Origin: Bacillota bacterium
GTDB taxonomy: Bacteria > Bacillota > Clostridia > Lachnospirales > Lachnospiraceae
Reading direction: 5' to 3'
Length of the DNA stretch: 6,134 bases
NCBI GenBank assembly: GCA_017861355.1
Contig: JAGFXQ010000259.1
Coordinates: forward strand, 1 to 6,134
Position 1 is the first letter of the stretch; every line of letters starts with the position of its first letter. Positions 1 through 5,502 of the stretch are shown piece after piece. The translations under genes and the position numbers were made by a program. The notes below the pieces were generated by a model. It had not been told where the DNA came from and made no database searches. It worked only from the letters and a program-made list of their open reading frames with translations.

Positions 1-933
1 AAGCATAGCTCAGCCATCATCCTGATTCTCGTTATAGTCGCAATTATTGGAATAGCAGCGTTGATCATCACGTTATTAGTGAAGGAAACTCGTTCGCTTC
101 TGGATGATATGCCACTGATCATTGAGAGTATCAAAGGCCAATTTGATAAAATGAGATTATCCATTCTTGTGTTTTCTCAAACTCTGCCTAAGAATATTCA
201 GGATATGATAAATAACCTGATTGCTGGTGTTGGTAATTATGCATCAAATATCACGGGTCAGATTGAGCTTCCGACCATGAGTACAGCCGGTAATTTCGCT
301 CGTAATGTAGCCGAAGGTTTTCTTGGATTCATTGTGATTATTCTGTCTGCGTATTTCTTTGCAGCCGGCAAAAATGAACTTTCAGCAAATATTAAGAAAC
401 ATGTTCCGGAGACTGTGACAAATTACTGGAATCTAATCATTGATAATTTTAAAGCCGCCTTTGGCGGATACTTCAAAGCCCAGTTCAAAATCATGTTCGT
501 TATAACGATTATATTATTTGTTGGATTTGAGATATTGAGAGTCGGATATTCCTTCTTGTTTGCATTTGGAATTGCATTCTTGGATGTACTTCCGGTCTTT
601 GGGACTGGGGCAGTACTATGGCCCTGGGCAATCATAGATGTGATTTCAGGAAACTATTTTAGGGCTATAGGCCTAGTCGTTCTTTATCTGATCTGCCAGG
701 TAGTAAAGCAGATATTACAGCCAAAGATGGTAGGAGATAGTATTGGCTTGCATCCCTTGGCAACCCTATTCTTTATGTTCATAGGCTATCGATTCTACGG
801 TGTATTCGGCATGATTATTGGAATTCCGATCGGTATGGTGTTAGTGAAGTTGTATCGTATTGGATTATTCGACCGAATTATTCGAGGCTTAAAAATTATA
901 GCGAAGGATTTAAATGAGTTTCGAAAGTTCTGA
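1..933 (+). CDS. AI-2E family transporter (PerM/YtvI-like), 5' end missing
   Basis: The reading frame is open from the first base, so the gene starts left of the window; 310 residues are visible against roughly 350-400 usual for the family. Numbering from the first visible codon, a membrane segment lies at about 5-27, then a non-membrane stretch (28-100), a segment at about 105-122, one at about 163-178, and a dense hydrophobic C-terminal half to about 284. The family signature is clear: FLDVLPVFGTG (about 193-203), then PWAIIDVISGNYF, then QPKMVGDSIGLHPL (about 240-253). These proteins are membrane exporters or permeases named after autoinducer-2 export, but most members have unknown substrates. 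The C-terminal motifs also fit the YtvI subgroup of sporulation membrane proteins; I cannot decide between them without the N-terminus. The next gene is 160 bases away and no convincing terminator lies between. Family assignment is firm; substrate is not inferable. Confidence 0.9.
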   Translation, partial: KHSSAIILILVIVAIIGIAALIITLLVKETRSLLDDMPLIIESIKGQFDKMRLSILVFSQTLPKNIQDMINNLIAGVGNYASNITGQIELPTMSTAGNFARNVAEGFLGFIVIILSAYFFAAGKNELSANIKKHVPETVTNYWNLIIDNFKAAFGGYFKAQFKIMFVITIILFVGFEILRVGYSFLFAFGIAFLDVLPVFGTGAVLWPWAIIDVISGNYFRAIGLVVLYLICQVVKQILQPKMVGDSIGLHPLATLFFMFIGYRFYGVFGMIIGIPIGMVLVKLYRIGLFDRIIRGLKIIAKDLNEFRKF

Positions 934-1001
934 TTCAAACTTAAAAAAATGGATAAAAAGAAAAAGCTTCAAGAATATTGAAAAATAATTCGAAAGATGC
1001 A

Positions 1002-1030
1002 TGTACAAACACAAAAATCAATGGTAATAT
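1002..1030 (+). promoter_or_regulatory. Possible sigma-A promoter for the HTH-Panacea gene
   Basis: TGTACA (1002-1007, four of six matches to TTGACA) is followed after 17 bases by TAATAT (1025-1030, close to TATAAT). Transcription would start near 1037. That would leave an ATG at 1043 almost leaderless but give the ATG at 1094 a normal leader. The region is AT-rich, so chance matches are likely. Confidence 0.35.
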
Positions 1031-1080
1031 TAATTTGGAAAAATGAAAATTTATACAAATGATACTTTATTATTTAGACT

Positions 1081-1086
1081 GAGGAG
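1081..1086 (+). promoter_or_regulatory. Ribosome binding site that decides the start at 1094
   Basis: GAGGAG lies 7 bases before ATG 1094. The upstream in-frame ATG at 1043 has only a GGA three bases away, too close to serve as a Shine-Dalgarno site. This favours the shorter protein. Confidence 0.6.
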
Positions 1087-1093
1087 CACGGAT

Positions 1094-1888
1094 ATGAAAG
1101 GTGACAGAAATGAAGTGGATAATGTGGGAATCATTACCGCTGACGAGATAAAACTAATTCTCGACCGCTATCGAATTGGGAAAAAGCCATTAGCGAAGCT
1201 TCTTGGCTGGGGTGAGACTACAATTATTCGCTATATGGAGGGGGATACTCCAACAAATGAATATTCTAATAAGCTGAAAGCTATCTTAGATGACCCGGAA
1301 TTCTATTATGATCTTTTATGCAAAAAGAAAGAATGCTTAACCGGTGTAGCATTTAAGAAGAGCAAAAAAGCAGTTATGTCAAAAATCATGGCTTCGAAGA
1401 TCTATGCAGTTGCTTATTATATTGTAAATAAATGCAATGCAGAGATTTGCCCAAGCTATATCCAGTTTTTACTTTATTACTCACAGGTTTACTCTTTGGC
1501 GCTCTATGAGAAGGAGTTGTTTCAGGAGGAATGTGGAGTTAATAATGAGCATATGCCTTTTTTAAAACTTTATGAGGGAATGAAGCGGTGTGGTATACAT
1601 ATCTTGGAGGGTGGAGAGGAATATCTAGCCCATGAAGAGATTGATCTGATTGATGCGGTTATGGATGCCTTTACCTGGTATGGACCAAAAGCATTAATCG
1701 CTATGACTACCTACGAGAAGTCATTGATGAAGATTTCGAGAGATAAGTACAACAACAAGATTATTGCAAAAGATACCCTGAAGACATATTTTAAAGATAT
1801 CCTGGAACATTATCAGATTAAAGGAATAAAAGAAATTAGTAAGTATCCGGATCAAAGAATATTGGACATTAAGGAACTGAGCAAGTAA
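1094..1888 (+). CDS. HTH protein with Panacea (SocA/GepA, DUF4065)-like domain
   Basis: 264 residues from ATG 1094; an in-frame ATG at 1043 would add 17 residues but has a poor ribosome site. The N-terminal part (about 15-65) reads as a helix-turn-helix of the type often found before this domain: an ITADEIKLIL opening, then LAKLLGWGETTIIRYMEG, where the recognition helix would be GETTIIRYM. The C-terminal part (about 100-215) resembles the Panacea/SocA domain: YIQFLLYYSQVYSLALYEKELF corresponds to the family's helix-rich KLLYYAQ-like core, followed by DLIDAVMDAFTWYGPKAL and a TTYEKSLMKI stretch. Panacea domains act as antitoxins for many unrelated toxins, and the HTH would allow autoregulation; this is family knowledge, not shown here. 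There is no small toxin-like gene on either side, so it is either an orphan or a regulator. Low GC and position between housekeeping genes give no clear sign of transfer. HTH is confident; Panacea assignment is moderate. Confidence 0.75.
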   Translation: MKGDRNEVDNVGIITADEIKLILDRYRIGKKPLAKLLGWGETTIIRYMEGDTPTNEYSNKLKAILDDPEFYYDLLCKKKECLTGVAFKKSKKAVMSKIMASKIYAVAYYIVNKCNAEICPSYIQFLLYYSQVYSLALYEKELFQEECGVNNEHMPFLKLYEGMKRCGIHILEGGEEYLAHEEIDLIDAVMDAFTWYGPKALIAMTTYEKSLMKISRDKYNNKIIAKDTLKTYFKDILEHYQIKGIKEISKYPDQRILDIKELSK

Positions 1889-1989
1889 TCTATTATTTTT
1901 GTCACATTATGTGAAAAAAATATCAAAAAAATAAAAAAGAAGTAAATATATGGATCGCAGGTTGGATTTTCAAACTGTATTGCATTAAA

Positions 1990-2022
1990 AAGGAGCGTAT
2001 TCTCTACGCTCCTTCAATTTTT
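1990..2022. terminator. Bidirectional intrinsic terminator between HTH gene and typA
   Basis: A perfect 10-bp stem, AAGGAGCGTA (1990-1999) with TACGCTCCTT (2005-2014), closes a 5-base loop TTCTC. On the plus strand it is followed by CAATTTTT; on the minus strand by a run of T from the A run at 1987-1991. It therefore can end both the HTH-Panacea transcript and the convergent typA transcript, about 90 bases past the typA stop. Confidence 0.9.
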
Positions 2023-2105
2023 ATATCAAGATAGATCAATATCGATTCCATCAAGAATGCCAGATATACGAGAACAAATTCTAAGCATTCGTTTTATCAA
2101 GTAAA

Positions 2106-3938
2106 TTAATTACTTTGCTTGTTTCTACGATCTCTGGCACGTGTGGTTGAGTCAAGGATCTTCTTTCTGATACGAAGACTAATAGGAGTTACCTCAAGTA
2201 ATTCATCTGTTTCAATGAAATCAAGAGCTTCTTCCAAACTGAGAATTCTCGGAGGAGACAATTTCAGCGCATCATCTGCACCTGAGGAACGGGTATTGGT
2301 AAGCTGCTTTCTCTTACATACGTTTACTTCCATATCCTCTGCTTTAGGATTTTGTCCAACTACCATACCAGCATATACTCGGACACCAGCTCCGATGAAA
2401 AGATTACCACGTTCTTGCGCATTATAAAGACCGTATGTGATGCTTTCTCCGGTTTCGAAAGCGATTAAGCTTCCTGTTTTACGATATTGGATATCGCCTT
2501 TGTAAGGATCGTAACCATCAAAGAGAGTGTTAATAATACCATTTCCCTTTGTATCAGTTAAGAATTCACCTCGATAACCAATTAAACCACGTGCAGGAAT
2601 GGAAAATTCAAGTCGTGTATGACCGCTTCCAGAGGTAAACATATTAATCATCTCACCTTTACGTTGGCCTAATTTTTCGATTACAATACCGGTAAATTCA
2701 TCCGGAATATCGATCATGGCATGTTCCATAGGTTCTAGCTTCTTACCGTGTTCGTCAGTTTTATATAATACTTCAGCCTTACTTACGGAGAATTCGAAGC
2801 CTTCACGTCTCATATTTTCTACTAATACGGAAAGATGAAGTTCACCACGTCCGGATACTTTGAAGCTTTCAGTAGTATCAGTATCCTCAACGCGAATACT
2901 TACGTCTGTATTTAATTCGCGCATGAGACGTTCTCTTAAATGCCTGGAAGTTACAAACTTTCCTTCGGTTCCAGCTAAAGGGCTGTCATTTACATTAAAA
3001 TACATGGCCAGTGTAGGTTCTGATATTTTCTGGAAAGGAATTGCTACAGGGTTATCTGAGGAGCAGATGGTATCACCAATGTGAAGATCTGCAATACCTG
3101 ATATTGCAACGATGGAACCGATGCCAGCTTCCTGTACCTCGACTCTCTTTAAACCATCATATTCATAAAGCTTATTGATTTTAACTCTTACATTTGTATC
3201 GGGATCGTGGGCATTTACTAAGACAGCATCCTGATTTACACGAATAACTCCGTTATCTACCTTACCAACGCCGATTCTACCTACATATTCATTATAGTCA
3301 ATGGTACTGATGAGTACCTGTGTACTCGCATCAGGATCACCCTCTGGAGCAGGGATATAATTGATAATAGTTTCAAATAAGGGGATCATGTCAGTAGCTT
3401 CATCGCCAATGTTAAGAGCAGCAATACCTTGTCTTGCAGACGCAAATACAAATGGACAATCTAGCTGTGTATCATTTGCATCTAGGTCAAGTAATAATTC
3501 TAATACTTCATCTACGACTTCTGCTGGTCTAGCTTCTGCACGGTCAATTTTGTTGACGCAGACGATAACTGGTAATTGAAGATCCAAAGCTTTCTTTAAT
3601 ACGAATTTAGTCTGTGGCATAGGACCTTCAAAAGCATCTACAACCAAGATTACACCATTTACCATCTTTAAAACACGTTCAACCTCGCCACCGAAGTCTG
3701 CATGGCCTGGTGTATCTATAATATTTATCTTAAAACCATTATAATGTACAGCAGTATTTTTTGATAAAATTGTGATGCCACGTTCCCGCTCTATAGCATT
3801 GGAATCCATGACTCTTTCAACTACGGCTTGGTTGGACCGAAATACACCGCTCTGTTTCAGTAATTCGTCCACTAGGGTAGTCTTACCGTGATCTACATGG
3901 GCGATTATGGCAATATTTCGAATATCCTCTCGTTTCAT
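2106..3938 (-). CDS. typA: Ribosome-associated translational GTPase TypA/BipA
   Basis: Complete, 610 residues, the usual family length. TypA is an EF-G/LepA-type GTPase that binds the 70S ribosome and supports 50S assembly and growth under stress, notably cold. All G motifs are present: G1 AHVDHGKT (14-21), G2 RGITI (52-56), G3 DTPGH (75-79), G4 NKID (129-132) and G5 SA (167-168). A beta-barrel domain II follows (about 205-295), then EF-G domain III-like (about 305-385, with RGELHLS at 364-370), a domain V-like part (about 395-480) and the TypA-specific C-terminal domain (about 485-605) with the KQLTNTRSSGADDAL loop at 544-558. The start ATG has GGAG 9 bases upstream on the minus strand. It is a single-gene unit with its own promoter (4016-4045) and a terminator shared with the convergent upstream gene. 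No frameshift or missing catalytic residue is seen. Confidence 0.98.
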   Translation of the reverse strand: MKREDIRNIAIIAHVDHGKTTLVDELLKQSGVFRSNQAVVERVMDSNAIERERGITILSKNTAVHYNGFKINIIDTPGHADFGGEVERVLKMVNGVILVVDAFEGPMPQTKFVLKKALDLQLPVIVCVNKIDRAEARPAEVVDEVLELLLDLDANDTQLDCPFVFASARQGIAALNIGDEATDMIPLFETIINYIPAPEGDPDASTQVLISTIDYNEYVGRIGVGKVDNGVIRVNQDAVLVNAHDPDTNVRVKINKLYEYDGLKRVEVQEAGIGSIVAISGIADLHIGDTICSSDNPVAIPFQKISEPTLAMYFNVNDSPLAGTEGKFVTSRHLRERLMRELNTDVSIRVEDTDTTESFKVSGRGELHLSVLVENMRREGFEFSVSKAEVLYKTDEHGKKLEPMEHAMIDIPDEFTGIVIEKLGQRKGEMINMFTSGSGHTRLEFSIPARGLIGYRGEFLTDTKGNGIINTLFDGYDPYKGDIQYRKTGSLIAFETGESITYGLYNAQERGNLFIGAGVRVYAGMVVGQNPKAEDMEVNVCKRKQLTNTRSSGADDALKLSPPRILSLEEALDFIETDELLEVTPISLRIRKKILDSTTRARDRRNKQSN

Positions 3939-3956
3939 TTATTAATGCTCCAATCT

Positions 3957-3971
3957 GCGTGCTTTGCACGC
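3957..3971 (-). other. Leader hairpin just upstream of the typA ribosome site
   Basis: GCGTGC and GCACGC (3957-3962 and 3966-3971) form a perfect 6-bp GC-rich stem with a 3-base loop in otherwise AT-rich DNA. In the typA mRNA it ends 5 bases before the GGAG ribosome site, so it does not cover the site. It could affect mRNA stability or ribosome loading; no known regulator is recognised. Confidence 0.5.
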
Positions 3972-4015
3972 GAACAATTCTTTTCTAATTAATGTCATTG
4001 TTTTGCAACCTTATC

Positions 4016-4045
4016 ATTGTAGCACAACGTCTAATTAAAAATCAA
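4016..4045 (-). promoter_or_regulatory. Extended -10 promoter of typA
   Basis: On the minus strand, TTGATT (4045-4040) and TACAAT (4021-4016) are separated by 18 bases, and TGC directly precedes the -10 hexamer (an extended -10). Transcription would begin near 4009, giving a leader of about 70 bases before the typA start. Confidence 0.7.
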
Positions 4046-4194
4046 CGTATGTTTCCATAAAAATTTATAAATAATTAAGTTGTTTTTGTATAAAATAACA
4101 AAAAATGTAAAGAACTTAAATATATTGAGATTTTTACTTCTAAAATATGGAAATTAGCATATATTTAATCTAGGTGAATGAAAGTTGTTTAAGA

Positions 4195-4246
4195 GGGAAC
4201 AGCACGTTCATCCCACATTTTAGAGCAGAATGGCGTAAAAAACGCC
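4195..4246 (+). other. Three small hairpins in the leader of the OB-fold gene
   Basis: Three stems follow one another: GGGAAC (4195-4200) with GTTC/CC and a two-base bulge (to 4213); CATTTT (4216-4221) with AGAATG (4227-4232); and GGCGT (4232-4236) with ACGCC (4242-4246) over an A-rich loop. The last ends 8 bases before the AGGAG ribosome site. I see no known riboswitch motif. No convincing sigma-A promoter was found in the very AT-rich 4050-4190 stretch, so the transcript start is unknown. Confidence 0.4.
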
Positions 4247-4268
4247 GGAAGGAAGGAGAGGTACGGTT

Positions 4269-4901
4269 ATGACAGATAAAGTATTTGATAACAATCAAGT
4301 AAGTGTTGCAGGAGAGGTAATCAGTGATTTCACGTTCAGTCACGATGTATTCGGAGAAGGGTTCTATGTATTGGAGGTAGTTGTCAGCAGGCTAAGTAAT
4401 TCCTATGACATGATACCGGTCATGGTATCGGAACGGCTCATTGATGTAAAACAGGATTATAAAGGAAAGTTTGTTGAGGTGTTAGGACAATTTCGTTCCT
4501 ATAACCGTCATGAAGAAAGTAAGAATAAACTGGTGCTTTCGGTTTTTGCAAGAGAGATTAAGATGGTAGATGAACTATCTGAGAACGCGAAGCCCAATCA
4601 CATATTTTTAGATGGATTTGTATGTAAGCCCCCTATTTATCGTAAGACGCCTTTGGGAAGAGAGATTGCAGACGTTTTGTTGGCTGTGAATCGTCCTTAT
4701 GGAAAATCAGATTATATTCCTTGTATTTGCTGGGGCAGAAATGCCAGATTTGCAGAAAGCTTCGCCGTTGGTGGTCATGTTCAGATCTGGGGAAGAATTC
4801 AAAGCAGAGAGTATCAGAAGAAAGTGACTGAGATTGATTTTGAGAAACGGGTTGCTTATGAAGTATCGGTTAGCAAGCTGGAGTACTTAGAGGAATATTA
4901 A
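4269..4901 (+). CDS. Tandem OB-fold, single-stranded-DNA-binding-like protein
   Basis: 210 residues with two successive OB-fold-like halves (about 10-100 and 110-205). The second half carries the best SSB resemblance: YRKTPLGREIADVLLAVNR (about 124-142), then YIPCICWGRNARFAESF (about 149-165) and HVQIWGRIQSREY (170-182), parallel to the SSB pattern of a strand with T-G-A, an aromatic WG strand and a GR-S-Y strand. The first half has a more diverged pattern (VAGEVISDFTFSH, then IPVMVSERL, then VEVLGQFRSYN). The protein ends in LEYLEEY and lacks the acidic DDDIPF-type tail with which canonical SSB recruits partner proteins, so it is unlikely to be the main replicative SSB. Related proteins occur in Lachnospiraceae. 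The start is supported by AGGAG 10 bases upstream. It is transcribed alone, ending at the 4976-5025 terminator. DNA or RNA binding is inferred from the fold. Confidence 0.8.
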   Translation: MTDKVFDNNQVSVAGEVISDFTFSHDVFGEGFYVLEVVVSRLSNSYDMIPVMVSERLIDVKQDYKGKFVEVLGQFRSYNRHEESKNKLVLSVFAREIKMVDELSENAKPNHIFLDGFVCKPPIYRKTPLGREIADVLLAVNRPYGKSDYIPCICWGRNARFAESFAVGGHVQIWGRIQSREYQKKVTEIDFEKRVAYEVSVSKLEYLEEY

Positions 4902-4975
4902 ACTATATATATAGGAAACAATAATCCTCGATAACATAAATTGATATTAATAATGATTATATTCATTAATATATT

Positions 4976-5025
4976 CCAGATATCTTAAATCAGTAAATGC
5001 TGCTTTGAGATATCTGGTTTTGTTT
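4976..5025 (+). terminator. Intrinsic terminator after the OB-fold gene
   Basis: CCAGATATCT (4976-4985) pairs perfectly with AGATATCTGG (5008-5017) and the stem extends inward by about four more pairs. A small CAG/CTG stem can form in the loop. TTTTGTTT follows at 5018-5025. It separates the OB-fold gene from the dapA leader. Confidence 0.88.
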
Positions 5026-5079
5026 GAATAATGTCAGACTTATAGCACTAAAACCAGTATTTAAATAGAAAATAATAGG

Positions 5080-5108
5080 TTGACAAGGAAAATTGTTAGT
5101 GTTAATAT
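5080..5108 (+). promoter_or_regulatory. Sigma-A promoter of the dapA leader
   Basis: A perfect TTGACA (5080-5085) is followed after exactly 17 bases by TAATAT (5103-5108). Transcription should start near 5115, giving a long leader of about 390 bases before dapA. It is the strongest promoter in the window. Confidence 0.88.
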
Positions 5109-5118
5109 GAAACCACAT

Positions 5119-5129
5119 AAGTATGATAC
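5119..5129 (+). repeat. 11-nt direct repeat, copy 1
   Basis: AAGTATGATAC, identical to 5380-5390. This copy lies at the very start of the dapA leader. Its GTATGATAC core is nearly self-complementary, so the two copies could also pair with each other around one G-G mismatch. Confidence 0.7.
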
Positions 5130-5130
5130 G

Positions 5131-5260
5131 AGGACAATAGCCACATTATCAAGGATAATGTGGCAAAACTAAACAGAGAAAGCAGCTGTAAAGCAAGCTT
5201 TTCAGCTACTTTTCTGTATAGTTAGTCATGATGTCTGTGAAATCATAGACTATTGTCCCC
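5131..5260 (+). ncRNA. Unassigned multi-helix RNA domain in the dapA leader
   Basis: A closing stem GGACAATAG (5132-5140) pairs perfectly with CTATTGTCC (5250-5258). Inside are three hairpins in order: CCACATTATC (5141-5150) with GATAATGTGG (5154-5163), perfect over loop AAG; a long interrupted stem from AACTA (5167-5171) to TAGTT (5219-5223), which includes ACAGAGAA/TTTTCTGT, AGCTG/CAGCT and AAAG/CTTT; and ATGAT (5228-5232) with ATCAT (5242-5246), extended by GTC/GAC. Nearly every base is paired or in a short loop, which argues for selection on RNA structure. It begins about 17 bases after the predicted transcript start. I recognise no T-box, SAM, cobalamin or other riboswitch motif. It may be a new cis-acting element, a processed RNA or a palindromic mobile remnant. 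The structure is strong; the function is unknown. Confidence 0.55.
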
Positions 5261-5299
5261 GGTTTCATAATTGCAATGAAATTTAAAATACATATTGCT

Positions 5300-5412
5300 T
5301 ATGGTAGAGGTGCATTGTTTAAGAGTATACTGCTGGATATGTCAGGCATAGACGAACGCAGTGAAAGGAAACAGTGCCGAAGTATGATACTGTTAAGTTA
5401 TTCTTTAGTGTC
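5300..5412 (+). promoter_or_regulatory. Lysine riboswitch (L-box), truncated or highly diverged 3' half
   Basis: The 5' half of the lysine aptamer is unmistakable: GGTAGAGGTGC (5303-5313), the loop-E region TTTAAGAGTAT (5318-5328), GTGAAAGG (5361-5368) and GCCGAAG (5376-5382). P2 forms with GGTGC/TGTTT (5309-5320) against AAACAGTGCC (5369-5378), capped by ACTGC/GCAGT (5329-5333 and 5358-5362). A short P3-like hairpin may follow (GATACT 5386-5391 with AGTGTC 5407-5412), but its loop shows no kissing complement to the P2 loop. P4, P5 and the normal P1 3' strand are not recognisable before the terminator. The aptamer binds L-lysine and normally lowers expression of lysine genes; its place before dapA fits. 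Whether this copy still binds lysine is uncertain. Confidence 0.75.
5380..5390 (+). repeat. 11-nt direct repeat, copy 2
   Basis: AAGTATGATAC, identical to 5119-5129. It begins inside the last bases of the conserved GCCGAAG of the lysine aptamer, exactly where recognisable aptamer sequence stops. Confidence 0.7.
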
Positions 5413-5434
5413 GACTCTTAGGTCGGCTTTTTTT
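5410..5434 (+). terminator. Intrinsic terminator (attenuator) in the dapA leader
   Basis: GTCGAC (5410-5415) pairs with GTCGGC (5422-5427), with one extra T-G pair closing a CTTA loop, followed by seven T (5428-5434). It stands 68 bases before the dapA start and after its promoter, so it is an attenuator rather than an end-of-gene terminator. Its 5' arm shares three bases with the possible P3 3' strand, so the two folds exclude each other. Confidence 0.85.
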
Positions 5435-5488
5435 ACGCTTTATTCCATGGTTAACTAAGACCATACCTTTCAAGCATACCAAGAAAAT

Positions 5489-5494
5489 AGGAGG
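5489..5494 (+). promoter_or_regulatory. Ribosome binding site of dapA
   Basis: A consensus AGGAGG lies 8 bases before ATG 5503. Another ATG at 5496 is only one base away from it and in a different frame that gives no DapA sequence, so 5503 is the start. Confidence 0.9.
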
Positions 5495-5502
5495 AATGAA
5501 AG

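Larger units (their letters stand above)
5106..5269. repeat. Perfect 9-bp inverted repeat bracketing the structured module
   Basis: TATGAAACC (5106-5114) and GGTTTCATA (5261-5269) are exact reverse complements lying just outside the multi-helix module. The left arm overlaps the -10 hexamer and lies mostly upstream of the predicted transcript start, so the repeat cannot work as one RNA helix from that promoter. In RNA, the right arm can instead pair with ATGAAATT at 5276-5283. Confidence 0.6.

Noticed and set aside
61..63. TTG as start of the transporter gene
   Set aside because: The frame is open to base 1 and the upstream 20 residues form the first part of a membrane helix, so the true start is outside the window.
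423..635. Minus-strand open frame of 70 codons
   Set aside because: It is antisense to the conserved membrane region of the transporter gene and has no family resemblance.
968..982. Hairpin TTCAA/TTGAA between the transporter and HTH genes
   Set aside because: Five AT-rich pairs without a U tract on the plus strand; too weak to call a terminator for the transporter gene.
1902..1914. Palindrome TCACA-TTA-TGTGA after the HTH gene
   Set aside because: It could form a short hairpin, but a run of A follows on both strands rather than U, and the strong terminator is at 1990-2022. It is not a CRP site, since the half-sites face the wrong way.
2119..2427. Plus-strand open frame of 102 codons, with others at 2860-3084 and 3361-3579
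   Set aside because: All lie antisense within typA, whose protein is full length with every family motif; they are shadows.
4948..4962. Fur-box-like sequence TAATAATGATTATAT
   Set aside because: It matches 11 of 14 positions of the 7-1-7 pattern but lies between a stop codon and that gene's terminator, in very AT-rich DNA, with no promoter to regulate.
5276..5458. 60-codon open frame in the dapA leader
   Set aside because: It runs through the lysine-aptamer core and the terminator, has no ribosome site, and its protein resembles nothing.
5115..5502. T-box leader before dapA
   Set aside because: No T-box sequence (GGTGGNACC-like) or specifier-loop motif is present; the conserved motifs are those of the lysine aptamer.
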